Part shown: positions 1-12,054 of the stretch, piece after piece
Layout: each line of letters starts with the position of its first letter
Numbering within the stretch: the stretch's first letter is position 1
From: Druceiella hillmani
Taxonomy: Eukaryota; Arthropoda; Insecta; Lepidoptera; Hepialidae
Direction of reading: 5' to 3'
Assembly: GCA_039881145.1 (NCBI GenBank)
Contig: JAYKKI010000091.1
Span: forward strand, 62,001 to 126,000
DNA: 64,000 bases
Notes under the pieces: generated by a model
Databases searched by the model: none
Told to the model about the DNA's origin: nothing
What the model saw: only the letters and a program-made list of their open reading frames with translations
Translations under genes and position numbers: made by a program

Positions 1-365
1 TACACATAATTGCCGGGACCACGACTACTCTGACAAGAGAGAAGATAGAATCTTAAAATATCTAGTTGCTTTCTAAAACTTGTTTAGTAATTTTTGTAGC
101 TATATTAAGTTATTTAATTATTATTTAACTTTGTAACATTAACTTCACTGTTTCACTTATTTTGTTTTCGTTATTTAATAATTATTTTGTAAGATAGGAA
201 CAAATTACACCAGGGTAGATTGAAAAAATTTCGGCCTCACACAGAAATAATTATAATATTGTAGTTGTACTGTATTTTACTCTTATGACATTCATGCAAC
301 TTCCTTTAATGTATTGATTTGGTTCTGAATTTACACCGATTTAACTGACGAGTGAACCGATTTGG

Positions 366-368
<3 letters not shown>
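1..368. other. AT-rich DNA, nothing recognised
   Basis: No open frame, RNA gene or repeat could be supported here. The stretch runs into a TA microsatellite. Confidence 0.5.

Positions 369-423
<55 letters not shown>
369..423. repeat. (TA)n microsatellite
   Basis: An uninterrupted TA dinucleotide array of about 55 bp. Confidence 0.95.
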
Positions 424-426
<3 letters not shown>

Positions 427-539
427 TGGATTAAATTAAATATTATTTGAATTGAACTTGCTGAAGAGAGATCAATACAAAATCTGTTGCGTTGCTCCGT
501 TTCGTTGTATATAATTAAGAAGTTATCAGCTGAATTTAA

Positions 540-1000
540 AACTGGTCAGTAAGTAATTGAAGGCGATCCTCCTATTGAACGTCCGATAGTTGAAAGAAAT
601 ATTGAAAAAATCTACAACTTGACCTCAGAAAACCGCAAGTAGGAAATTTGAGAGATATATTAGATAAAGGCATCTATTAAGAGCGAACTCAACACTTTAT
701 TCAGAATATACTTTGATTGTTTAAGGTATCTGTGAGATGGATACCGATGCACCTTTTAGTCAAATGAAATTGCAAGCGACTCATGATTTCACAATTTGGC
801 TTGGAACTATGTAGAACTGATTCAGACAAATTTTTGGGCGGATTTGGAACTGCTGATAAAACTTAGGTCCAACGTTACATTCTAGAGTCAAAACAGTAAT
901 AAAAAATAGAAAAGACTATGGTCATTAGCTCTTAATAATGTCAAGGTTATTTTGTCAGCATATAAAGTATTGAATTCTAGGACTCTAAGAGACTAATTAT
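540..1000 (+). pseudogene. decayed mariner-family transposase
   Basis: Conceptual translation, interrupted by several stops and frame changes, keeps two blocks of a mariner (Tc1/mariner superfamily) DDE/D transposase. Bases 562-642 encode a GDPPIERP...NIEKIYNL stretch, matching the linker before the second helix-turn-helix. Bases 816-897 encode TDSDKFLGGFGTADKT, a stop, then VQRYILESKQ, matching the segment around the first catalytic Asp (usually TxDETW followed by xYTPExKQ). The Asp is kept, but the following Glu is Lys and the Trp codon is a stop. I found no terminal inverted repeats, and the C-terminal half of the catalytic domain is not recognisable. An intact mariner enzyme would excise and insert DNA at TA sites; this copy cannot. 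Family assignment is from remembered motifs. Confidence 0.7.
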
Positions 1001-1071
1001 AGTTACGAATAATTACAGAACAATTAGTATTACTGAAAATATTTGGCGTTAATTTTGTTGAAATTCGTTAT

Positions 1072-1205
1072 TCACAATTAAATGAAACTACGTGATGTAG
1101 CATTATTTCTATTTTCTTTAAGTTCTTTACCACGACGTAGGTTTCGTTGTATTACAACATCTTCAGGTGGGCTATCAGGAAAGACATATAAATAGTATTA
1201 CCATA
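1072..1205. repeat. dispersed repeat, partner at 34618-34750
   Basis: About 130 bp are shared in direct orientation with 34618-34750, beginning ACAATTAAATGAA and including TTTACCACGAC and ACATCTTCAGGTGGG. Read on the minus strand, both copies give a PPEDV(V/I)I...GRGK.LKE..NN-like peptide, so this may be a fragment of a transposon coding region. The family is not identified. Confidence 0.75.
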
Positions 1206-1688
1206 AACCCAGTTGACAACTGTACACTTTACTTCAGTTGCGAGATATTTCGTCAGCGGAAAAAGAATCAGGAATATGAATACACCTTTTCTCTCATCGA
1301 GATAAAGCACCCTATGATAAATCCTAGAAATTATTACCGAAATCTATTTTTATCGGTTCGAATTACTAGCCGGTCTCTCTTATTCGCTTGATCAAGCACC
1401 GTGTGATTTTCAAAAACAATAATGAAATAATATATCTTATTAAGGAGATTTACTTGTATTAGATAATACACTTACACACACATCTTTAAACACTCGATTA
1501 AATGAAATGTATTTCACGTATGTAATAACTTAATCATCTTTTGTTGATTACATAAGATCTAAAATTATTCTGACATTTATCAAATGGGTATTGGATATTA
1601 TAAAACTAATAAACATTAGGACATAACGCACTCAGACATCAAACAAAATCTATAGAGTACTTTCCACTGACCTAAAATATTGAAAGTT
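1206..1688. other. no gene recognised
   Basis: A 74-codon open frame (1167-1391, plus) lies partly here. It starts inside the dispersed repeat and resembles nothing I know, so I treat it as chance. Confidence 0.4.
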
Positions 1689-1776
1689 GCTAATACAAGA
1701 TGGCGGGCTAATACAAGTACTTAATTTTGTAGTTGCAAAATTAAGTACTTGTATTAGCCCGCCATCTTGTATTAGC
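1689..1776. repeat. perfect hairpin, 41-bp arms, 6-nt loop
   Basis: The arms 1689-1729 and 1736-1776 are exact reverse complements around loop TAGTTG. Each arm also contains GCTAATACAAG twice or its near-direct repeat. No divergence between arms suggests recent formation or conversion. A MITE core or a template-switch palindrome are both possible. Flanks do not show a clear target-site duplication. Confidence 0.95.
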
Positions 1777-2285
1777 TTGAGTTCACGCAGAGTCTTCCTA
1801 CGCAGTAGGAAAGTCAAACTAAAGCTCCTGATATTTAAATACAATAATCGCAGGAGTAGTAACGTCCTGATTTACATAATTCATCATTTAAAAAATAAAT
1901 GGTTAAAAAATTTATACGTGCATAGGTTATACGTTCGCGAACCAATTTTTATTGGCGCATCTCATAATGAAAGGTAAATTCTAACTATTTATTTTATCCA
2001 GCTTTCAAAAACATCTTGTTTTTTAGCTTCGTCTTCCTCGTCTAAAATAATTAGGGCGCCTAAAACCCCGCTAATAGTCTCTTACAATGCTTGGGGTAAA
2101 ATATTATTTCATTTTATTAATTACAAATTTTACGAGGTTATAAAAGATAACCTCAATTGTGGCACTTAACGAGCAGGCGCTCATAAAGTACCGTAATTGA
2201 ATAGGTAAGTACTTTAAACCAACATACGTAAAATTTATATTAACTTACGTCTTTATATTTAAATCAACATTAAACATTATTAACT
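1777..2285. other. no gene recognised
   Basis: Contains only a short hairpin near 2135-2157 (GAGGTTAT / ATAACCTC, 5-nt loop). Nothing else is supported. Confidence 0.4.
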
Positions 2286-2297
2286 TATGTATATGTA

Positions 2298-2388
<91 letters not shown>

Positions 2389-2424
2389 GTACGTGCGTGC
2401 GTGCGTGCATGCGTGCGTGCGTCC
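2286..2424. repeat. (GTGTAT)n then (GTGC)n microsatellite
   Basis: A hexanucleotide array of about 17 units (2286-2390) runs directly into a degenerate GTGC tetranucleotide array (2391-2424). Open frames across it are Cys-Met repeats and not genes. Confidence 0.95.
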
Positions 2425-4210
2425 GACGTCTATCTTTTGTTACTTTTGGTTTTATTATAAGTTTTCCACTAGTTTAGCATAATTTGCTTCAAACATATTT
2501 CAAATTTTCCACCAGACGAGATATGGTGTAAGCCGGCGTGCGTAATGTAATTTTCAGTATCTTCTCTTCAACGTAATGTGTAATATGAAGGGTCAGATTT
2601 ATTAATTTTATCTAAAAATGAAATAGTTAAATCTGATGTCTACATAAAAAGTTTGAATTATGCGATATAATTTTGATAAAATAATATTTTATAACAGAAA
2701 AGGAAAAATTAAAAGATGTATTTTTTTATAACGAATATGTACCGAAATCTTACCCCGGATAACTGTCTTAACTACAGTATGACAGTTAAAAACCACTAAT
2801 ATTTAATTAAATTATAGAAGGCGCTGAGTAGAAAAATAATATGGAACAAGATTAGTTCAACAAATATGATCTTTTTGGGTTTTTTTCATGAAAAATATAT
2901 GTTTAAAAGAAGTAGGGCTCCGTCGCGATTATTTTACCATAAAAGTAAAGACGCTGGATATCGGTGACAAAAATTTGCTTTGAATATTAATTTAAATGTT
3001 TCGTTGAACATTAGTAGATCAATACAATTCTGCCAAAGTAGTACAAAAAAGTATCCAAATTATGCTCTAAAAATATAAAATATCAGATTTAAAACAGCAT
3101 TTTATTCAGTTATTTTTTCACAAAATTATAATTAAATTAAAAATATGTCTTTTTTGTAATAAAAATAACTGTTTCTTTTATTTTTGAATTTTTTTCAAAT
3201 TTCGGTAAAGAAAAAAAATTGAGGCACGAAAAATAAACTTTCGACGCCGACATGAAAATTCCGATGCAGGAAAACGAGTAAGATAGTGCGTGACTCATCT
3301 GTAGGAGCAAGTGATACCTAATATATTAGAGAGAAAGAGAAGGCGAGTATGAAAGAAATGAAGGCGATTTGTTCCGCGAATATTTGAAGGCGTGTTGATA
3401 CGTAATGCAAAGGTCAGTATTTTCTGTGTGGTCTGGATTTTTTCAAAATCTTCCACTCGCAGCATCATTTTGAAATTGAAGAAAAACTAACTGTCAAAGT
3501 AATTTTTTTTATTATTGAATGAATCTAAAGAATGCGAACAAATATTAATAGGTCCCTGTTTAGAGATTGGCCACAAAAAACACGAGACTTTATTGTTCGC
3601 ATTGAAAAAATATCTTTTGGATCCGGTTTGATGGTGAATAAAAGAAAAATTCATTTCAATTTTTGATGTATGAAAGATTTACTTTAATGGATTTTTTAAA
3701 CTCATCTTCAAGATGGCCTAAGTGATAAATCAAACGCGAATTACACAGTTAATTTCTTTTTATTTGTAGTCGCTGTTGTTAAGTGTAAGTTTCTTTTTTT
3801 ATTTCAGTCCTTCAAGACTCAAAATAAATATTGTCGTTTTCGCTTCTTCGCTTGTTCCTCCAAAACCGAACCACAACATGACAATTCAAGACGTCACTTT
3901 TGTAATGCAACTATTCTCTATAACGGTTGAAAACTTCAATTTTCTAACGTTAAAAGAACTCAGAGAAAAGGGTTGTGAAACACACGCGGAAGGGCAGATA
4001 TGCGAGATGATTACCTAAATATTTTATTTCTAGCATCATGTTACAGTATACTCATCATCACTGTAGCATATAAATGATAAAAATAATATCAAAGAACAAA
4101 ATAATGTTCTACTTTTTGATGAGAATGCAAGAATATTTATTTATGACCTTTTTATTTCATCAGCCATATTTTCTTCCTTTTAAAAACCAGTGGAAATCTT
4201 TCTCACGCTT
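2425..4210. other. AT-rich stretch without a recognised gene
   Basis: Slightly GC-richer sequence at 3230-3430 and an 80-codon plus-strand frame at 3776-4018 were examined. Neither showed a domain, splice context or familiar motif. Confidence 0.4.
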
Positions 4211-4222
4211 ATATTATATATA

Positions 4223-4287
<65 letters not shown>

Positions 4288-4288
4288 G

Positions 4289-4357
<69 letters not shown>
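4211..4357. repeat. long (TA)n array with TATG interruptions
   Basis: About 147 bp of TA dinucleotides with a few TG changes near the middle. Tyr-Ile open frames on both strands are artefacts of it. Confidence 0.95.
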
Positions 4358-4360
<3 letters not shown>

Positions 4361-6359
4361 AGGAGCAATACGCTCCATGTCATTGACAGCATGCGCTTAC
4401 GACAAGATCGATGTTTTAGGATCGAGTTCCACATACGTGACAGAACTTAACAGATAACGAAACGTTGTTGTAAAACATTATTTCTGCCTGTGGAGGCAGC
4501 TTCTCAAATAGAGATATCATAAACATATATTCTTATACCTTTAAATGTAAATACATTGTATAATAATTTGACATGTATGTTTTGTAAAACAAGTTGATAG
4601 CAAAAACATCTTGACAAAACATCTTGATAGCAAAACAATTAAATATACGACATGCTGACTTTGTATAAAAAAGTAAGCCAAAAATTATTAGGCATCAAGT
4701 ATATATAGCCTTAGCTAACCAGTATTAATTACTTTATAAAGTTTAGTTTATTTTCCAATGTAAAACAACATAACAAATAAGCAAAAAATACCACAAAAAC
4801 AAAATAATATTTATTTAACCTCACTCTGTTTTTTATTCGGGAACTATAATTATTTCCCACTATATTTTAAAGTGTTATTCGGTTTTTTAACGATATAATG
4901 CTATGTTCACAAATCTTGCACTTTAATGCGCTGTAAAATACCTCATAGATTGTTTTGCCTTAATTTTAACCTTTCTTCTAGTTTATTAGTCTACAAATGT
5001 TTCTTTCTATTATTAGATTTAATTAAATAATACAAATTATTTACTAGTTCTATAAGGTTTTCTTACTAGCCTCTAATAAAATATATAAAAATTTTAAATT
5101 TTTAAGTTCCTTTTTTATCCAACAAACTTATCCGCCTTATTGTTCTGTTGGGCCTAATATTCAATCACAAAATTAGGAAAATGCATTTAAAACCACACCC
5201 ACTTTTTTGTTTGTTCTAAAGTCATGCTAAGTAGAATTTAATATAAAATATCAAAGATAATTTGGACCTTCTGTGTTAAAATATTCGTATGCAAAAACAC
5301 TATATGATAAAAATAAAAGAGAACACAGTAAACACTTACGTTATTATACAAGCTCGTAGATATAAAGCTGGCAGAAAATTATTAATTAATACACGTTAGA
5401 TTAAGAATTATTTCCTTAAATCATAAAGATTTTTTTTCTAATTTTGATTTCAAGGTAATTAAAAAAGATATTCCACGTACGTTAGCAAATCCAGAGTACC
5501 TTTTTAATATATTTCTTAATCAAGAGGTTCACAATACTCCCATGAGAAACTCAGAGGTTTCCATGAAATAAGTAACGGACCAGCTGACAGATATTAAATA
5601 GATTATAAAGTATTTTTTAAAAGAGGGTACTGAATAGAAACAGAACATGTCACATCCCGAGATATATTTAATGAATAAGTATAATGGTTATATATTTAAA
5701 GTACACGGTACGAATGATGTTAAGGAAACTTTAGTTCTGAAATAATTTTAATTAAAATTTTTCTTTTCATTTGCTTTAAATGTTTACTCCTTCCTTGAAA
5801 AAAAAATTTAAAAAATGAATACAATCAATATTTGAAGATATTGTTATTTTTCGTCTAATAATTTTAAACCATGTTTCTAAATTAAACACGGTAATTGGTT
5901 TTTCTATAACAAGCGAGTATATCAATGAAATTTATACAATTGCGTAAGGTTAAGAATCCTCTAAGAAAATATTTCTCAAAAAGAACTTTATATTTATGTT
6001 TTCAATTACACTCTTTTAAAAATCACCTAATTTAGGTTTTTATCATTTTCCGTCTCAAAAAAATACTATCCAAGTTTTATAAATTAAATTATATTTGCCA
6101 TATTTAAAGAGAATTTATAATTTACCTCACGGAACTAGTTCATCTAAATTACTGTACTTTCTGCTTAACGCAATAATTCGCATTAAATTAAACAAAGATC
6201 CAAACTGCTCCATAATCTGAAGTTAACCTAAACGCAATCTAATATTATAGCTGATATTGGTGTATCTGAAAGTACTTATACAAATCCATTCAGTTTACAT
6301 CATCCTTTTTTCAAACTCATCCGGTATTCGATCTTCAATCATCCAACACATCACTTCCG
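4358..6359. other. gene-poor AT-rich DNA
   Basis: Two kilobases with stop-dense frames on both strands. A short direct repeat (ATCTTGATAGCAAAAC type) occurs around 4600-4640. No coding or RNA feature is supported. Confidence 0.4.
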
Positions 6360-6695
6360 TCACATAAACTGCGATCCATCAAATACGTAGTAATAACATT
6401 CGAATATATTTGTATCGTTTCCACCCCTGTTCAGGATCTCTCTGTGAAAACTACTATATCTTTTTTTCTCATAATGAAACCATCTATACTTTGCGAATAT
6501 AGTTTCAAATTTCGGAATCACGCTAACGAGCTTCCGCAAAACATATTTTGTATGAATTAGTGTTTCGATGGTTCCCGGCGACGTGTTTCGAAGTACCACT
6601 TGTGCCTTCCTAACTAGCTTCTGTTGCTTCTTTTTTTCTCGTGTTGTGGAGCTACTGGTAATATTTCGAAAATACTTATTTGGTCTTTTGTCTCG
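6360..6695 (-). CDS. candidate terminal exon, product unknown
   Basis: A minus-strand frame stays open for 112 codons from 6695 to a TGA at 6360. It is preceded by a CT-rich tract ending TTTTGAG at 6697-6696, which would serve as a 3' splice site; upstream of that tract the frame meets a stop with no ATG. The predicted peptide begins RDKRPNKYFRN and carries a basic KKKQQKLVRKAQ stretch. Its composition is less Ile/Asn/Lys-biased than chance frames nearby. I recognise no domain, and no upstream exon was found. It could be a real 3' exon, a transposon fragment or chance. Confidence 0.2.
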   Translation of the reverse strand, partial: RDKRPNKYFRNITSSSTTREKKKQQKLVRKAQVVLRNTSPGTIETLIHTKYVLRKLVSVIPKFETIFAKYRWFHYEKKRYSSFHREILNRGGNDTNIFECYYYVFDGSQFM

Positions 6696-7187
6696 CTCAA
6701 AACCCGACCAGAGAAGTAGTAGGAAAAGTAAGTAGGAGGAAAAGTAATAGATCGAAAGTTTTGGATATAGGCGGGGAATAATATCTTAGCAAATCATACA
6801 ATTACGATATGTAAATATGATTCGATATAGTTATTCTAAATTTTTAAGGGCATATGGATGTATAAAGTGTCATAAGAATAGGAGAGGACCTGCGCAATTC
6901 AATCAAAACCAAGTATGCAAACATATGATAAGATATGAAGCAATCTTGATAGGATGAGTATTTTCATGGGAAATGGGATCATGGTATTTTAGTTCGGTTG
7001 TTTACAATATTCAAAACATACATTTATGTGAATCAGACATATATTGTGAAAGACAATCAGAAATATAAAATAGAATAGAGGCAACGTGTAATGTAAAAAT
7101 GGTATTTACAAATCTCAATTATTAGCGCTTATATAATTAAAGCGATCAAAATGGTTCTATGTGTGTGTATGTGTATGCAAGCGTGTG

Positions 7188-7223
<36 letters not shown>

Positions 7224-8234
7224 AAACTGATAAAAAACCTGATTACAGTAATGCTTTTTATAAAATTATTTAACAAATGTATATTTTGTACATTATTTCG
7301 GGACTAAATGATTAAGAATTCCCATATACTTAGATTTTATTAAATTTTATGTCAACACGACAGTTAACATTCAACGCTGAAAGTTACTCGTTTCGAAAAA
7401 TGAAAGAGAATGTTTAAGAACGAGAATATATATGTAGTAGATTCAAAACTGAAAATGGCTATGAAAGGAAAATGTAAATTTGTGAGTGAAATACGTAATG
7501 CTATTTATCACCAAAAATTTGGGGCGCCATTTGATTTTACAACGGTGGTGATAAAACGTTGGCAAATTTTAACCAACAAGCGAGAAGTGACTAAATGAAA
7601 ATAAGATTATATAGCAAAAAATTTCATTCATAAAATCTACATAGGCATGTTTGAGAAATGTTGGAAAGAACTTTCATAATCATTATAAAATATTTATTTA
7701 TCAATAAATATTAAACCATGTAAACAAGAATATTTAGAAATTTACTTTCTTTAATGAAAGTAACTTGCAAAATATAGGCAGAGGAAGAGCTCAGGGATTT
7801 CGTGTTTAATATATAGACAGAAGTTTAAAATTTGCAATGGAATTTCAACACGTAAAAACCTTTAGAATTTAATAAACCTTTTTTTGTGGTAAGTCGAATA
7901 ACCATGGAAATAAATGTTCAAATTCCAAAGATTATGTATGTCTGTTTACAAGAATATTTAATTTTGCACAAAACGTGGAATAATAATCTACAAATTCTTT
8001 TGCTACAAAATTAATTAACAGAATCGTGAATACTTTTAAATGAACACAGCCACAGGCAATGACATGGTTTCTAAGAGTAATCTTAATTTTCACGAGGTAA
8101 TAGAATAAATACAATATTGAGGTGGAAATGATTTAATAGGTATTATGAAAATTTCACACTATTGCTCCGTCACTGAAAATAAACATTTTGTAAATATAAC
8201 ATTTTAAAAATATAACAATTAAAGATGATATGAC
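6696..8234. other. no gene recognised
   Basis: Contains a 62-codon frame at 7410-7598 (plus) and a 60-codon frame at 7932-8114 (minus). Neither has recognisable motifs. Confidence 0.35.
7159..7222. repeat. (TG)n/(TA)n compound microsatellite
   Basis: A short TGTG/TATG-rich stretch is followed by about 30 bp of pure TA. Confidence 0.9.
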
Positions 8235-8332
8235 AGGTAAACCAGTTCAGCGGAAGTATACTCGCACTACAAGAGTTCCGTACACGTTTATGTCTTTTAT
8301 AGAGAAAAGATATAAAAGTGTACGGAAACCTT
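8235..8332 (-). repeat. fragment of GGGTTCCGTAC repeat family, with hairpin
   Basis: The first part reads like a diverged minus-oriented end of a widespread lepidopteran repeat (AAACCNG..CA.GCG, CTCGCACT, then GTTCCGTAC). The sequence then folds back: GTTCCGTACACGTTTATG near 8274 pairs imperfectly with its complement ending near 8330. Family recognition is from memory. Confidence 0.4.
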
Positions 8333-8754
8333 GTTCATAAAAGCAAAAATAATGCGAATTTTTAAAAAATACAAGATTCAATGAGAAAGTCGACTATTCT
8401 CATAGCAGCAGTTTTCCAGCATAATTTTGGCACACTTCTAATAACGTTACTTTTTCCGTAACTTTTCTTCAGTAGTTTCGGTAAAAGGAATTGGAACATA
8501 ATTTAAGGACATTTTCAACGATATCGCTAAAACCGTCTCACTTAAAATTTTAAAAACAATATTTTTGGAACTTGCTCTTTCAAAAGATAAATTGGTATAA
8601 ATATACTCATCCTGGAAAGAATTTTTTTTTTTTTTTCAAAAATACTTTATTCTAATGTTTAATAAATTTTATGATTGAAAGAATGGCGGTAAAAAATTTA
8701 CGTAATAATAAGGATATTATTTAAAAATATTAATATAATTTAAAAATTTAAAGG
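8333..8754. other. no gene recognised
   Basis: AT-rich. Contains a poly-T run near 8620-8637. Confidence 0.4.
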
Positions 8755-8850
8755 ATTATAATTTAAAAAAGAAAAATGGGAGAAAAAAGGGTAACTTACC
8801 ATTTTTAAAGTTACCCTTTTTTCACCCATGTTTCTTTTTTAAATTATAAT
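8755..8850. repeat. imperfect hairpin with about 43-bp arms
   Basis: The arm 8755-8797 pairs with 8809-8850 with a few mismatches. Both arms contain the complementary pair AAAGGGTAACTT / AAGTTACCCTTT. It resembles a small foldback element; no TSD is obvious. Confidence 0.85.
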
Positions 8851-9221
8851 GTAACAGGAAATCGCTGTATAGCAAATCATTTCTGAGTGATTGACGGGGA
8901 GAACACTTATATGATATACAGATAATATATCTGTAATTTTTTTTGTTCATAAATAGACTTAAAGCGACTACCTCCCCATACGTTTGCTCAATTTACTTAA
9001 CTTTCCTATTACTTATTTCGTCCGTTCACATACTTAACCGTTGGCATTTACTTAGTCATGAAAGACAATATTAAATACGCCGTTCCAACCGCTCACTGAT
9101 TAAATAAAAGTTTAATTCATAAAAAGACAACAAACAATCTAGTGATAGTAATTAACATAAAACTGCTCAAGTGTACGCGTTTGATTAAAGCATCTAAAAG
9201 CCATCCATTTGTCAGTACAAA

Positions 9222-9281
9222 ACGCTTATTTAACACTGTGCTCTGAATTCAGTAATTCAGAGCACAGTGTTAAATTAGCGT
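9222..9281. repeat. hairpin, 22 perfect bp plus imperfect extension
   Basis: The arms 9228-9249 and 9254-9275 are exact complements around CAGT. Pairing continues to about 9222/9281 with two mismatches. It has no U-tract, and a bacterial-type terminator makes no sense in this host. Confidence 0.9.
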
Positions 9282-12054
9282 AGTTCTGCTAGCCTAATAT
9301 ACAAAATAAATTTATGTGTAAAGCCATTATTTAAATGCATATTCTCTTAAGAAAACTTTCTAAAATAAAATTACATAATGCAACAATCCCAGGGATTATG
9401 GTTTATAATAATACTCATGGAATTTAATTTTCATTCTGCTGCGATAACAGATATGAAATCCCAGCATGAATGGTATGGTATTTGAGAAATATAAATTCTA
9501 CTATGTAAATATTCAAACTCACTTATTATAAAACAATTTGGAAAACAAAAGACAAAAGAAAAGAAATTATGACAAGGAAAAGTGTCAAGATTTAAAAAAA
9601 AAAAAAATCAATATCGCAAAAAATTTCAATTTTAGGCCCAGACATTATCCGCAGATAATCAGTATTACGAATATGTTTTTAAAAATAATACCTACTTATG
9701 AATAGGCTTAATACTTAGAGAAATACCATGCAAATTAAATATAAAAATGCAAAGAAAGCATATCAAAATGCGGTCGTAAAAAAAATTAAATTGACTGAAG
9801 AGTTAAAGTAGAAGCCTGTTTATAATTGTAGAACTAAATTTTTACATAACCTATCGCTTAGCAAGAATATTATGGATAAGAGAAGAAACAAACTTTAAAT
9901 AATAAGAGATATTTTTTGTCTTCTTAGCTATATTATTTTAGCATTGAATTTCATTAAGATGATTGTACAATGATTATATATCGGTATTTCGAGTAATGTG
10001 CCCGAAATGCAAACACCACGACGAAATATGGAAAGGTAATTGAAAAATTAAAAATATCATGAGATTGTATAGCAGTAACTGGAGCACATCACAGTCACTG
10101 TGTTATGGAAAACCTTTTGCGAGTGCCTCGCGCCTTTTACGCGAAGGGCCACAGTTTAACCTTACATCCATCTTTTGGCGATACCATCTAGGACTCCACT
10201 CATTTAATTTATAGCTTTCCATTGTAATTTCAAATTTCGGTTAATTGAGTTCAACGCCCGCGGAAGTTTGTCTTCCATGTGATAAACAAAAGAAACATTT
10301 AGAAAATGATGTTTGGTATTAATAAGCATCTTATACTTTTTTAAATCAAAGTTATCAGGCTTAATATATTTATAGTATAATCGTTTAAGAGTCGAATGTG
10401 GTATTAAATATAAATTAGGACAAGATAAGTTAGAAAAATATTAGATACTTGGCTCTCGGGGTTTAAATATTTGTCCTCTTTATTAAAGGTCTATAATTTT
10501 ATAATGCTTTTCTGTGGGTATATACTCCATACAAACCTTACTAAAATATGAATATGAAAACTATATATTTGTTTGTTCCTTCCTAAGCTTATCAACGTTA
10601 AAACTGGCAAACCAATTAATTGGTTTAAAACTATTTATAAAAAAATTTATGAAGTCGCAGTTTCTTTTGCATGAATAATTTTATGTAGTCTACATAAAAT
10701 TATTTATCGACTGTAAATTATTTATATACTCGTATAAAATATATAAAAATAATTATTTTGCTACGTTGCTTTTTTCCGTTTTGTAGCCGAAAAATAAAAA
10801 GAAACGGAACCTTTCGGTTGTTTACCTCAAAAATAAACTAAAACCATAAACGTGTCGGTTTCTGTCGTTTGTCATAGGCAAAAATTTAAAATTCGGCTTA
10901 AATTTTTATATGAAATATTTAAAACATGTTAAAACTGTTTCCGCGGAAATTTCGTAGGGGCAAATGAAATACTTTGTTTTGCATGTGGGATATCAATTAA
11001 ATCCCGAAACCATTTTTCTAAAATCTTGTTTTAGATAGTTTTATCGATTTTATGGAAAATATCCACAAAAATATATGCATTTTTTAATGTGTTAAAGTCA
11101 AAATTATGATAAAAATAGCAGTGTTATCAAAAGTTTAACTAATATTTACCGAAAAACTAAAGAGATGGTTCTAAATTTCATAGATTTTGGGAAATGTATG
11201 GTGTATTATTAAATCTGTGAACGATATAATAGGCAAGATATTTGTTTAACGGAAAACTATTACATTCGTAATTTTTTAACAATAAAAACAATGTACCCGG
11301 ATATGTCGCTAAGTGTGCGCGAACACCTCGTAATTCAGTTCCACAACTATACAATAGGTTTTTTACAGATGACGTACCATTTTCGATCAAACTCTGGTAA
11401 ATTTGTGTTTAATGCGAACTGAAGGTGCTTTCGAATGAATTGCTTGTAGGACCATACATTTAAGTTTTGCTAAATAACTAGATCACCAACTCTCTTACAC
11501 CTAGATTGACAGTAAAAGGATTCAATAATTCGTCCTTTAAGCCAAATACGTTAGAAATAACACAAATTATCACCAAATTAAAACAACGATTATTATCATA
11601 GATAGTGTATGGATTGTAATTTGTACAAAACTATTTTATCTTATTAAAGATGTTCATAAACAAACAACAAAGACATGGTTAAACCAGTGTATATCTTATC
11701 AGCATGTAAAAATTATTTATAAACAATTATAGTAATATCACATATGTAGTATGTAATATAAGAGAAAATATTAAAGTGCAAATGGTGTGGAATTTCATAC
11801 CGTAGCGAAAAGTTATATTGTCGTTCAAATAAGAAAATAAGTAAAGGAACCAATTTTTAATTTATAATAAAACCAACACATTCTTTTGAAAGGGTTGAAT
11901 TCGTTAAAGAAGAAAATTATGAAATTCTTGTTATTTTAGTGCAGATAAGTAAAGAGAAACATTTAAAGATATAATTTAGTATGTGTCTCACTTAATTTTT
12001 TTTTAATTTATATGTCCTACATATAATTTAACATATGTCGTATCTATAATTTTT
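9282..12054. other. gene-poor stretch
   Basis: Holds a 15-bp-arm hairpin at about 10674-10705 and a short palindrome at 10609-10626. A 70-codon minus frame (11178-11390) has no recognisable motif. The GC-richer island at 10085-10290 is listed separately. Confidence 0.4.
10085..10290. other. GC-richer island of unknown nature
   Basis: This segment has clustered CpG (GCCTCGCGCC, ACGCGAAGG, CGCCCGCGG), unlike its AT-rich surroundings. The minus strand has a 24-codon frame starting MEDKLPRALNSINRN at about 10280. It may be an old coding or regulatory remnant; nothing is recognised. Confidence 0.25.

Noticed and set aside
9222..9281. Bacterial-style terminator
   Set aside because: The hairpin lacks a U-tract and the sequence is eukaryotic.
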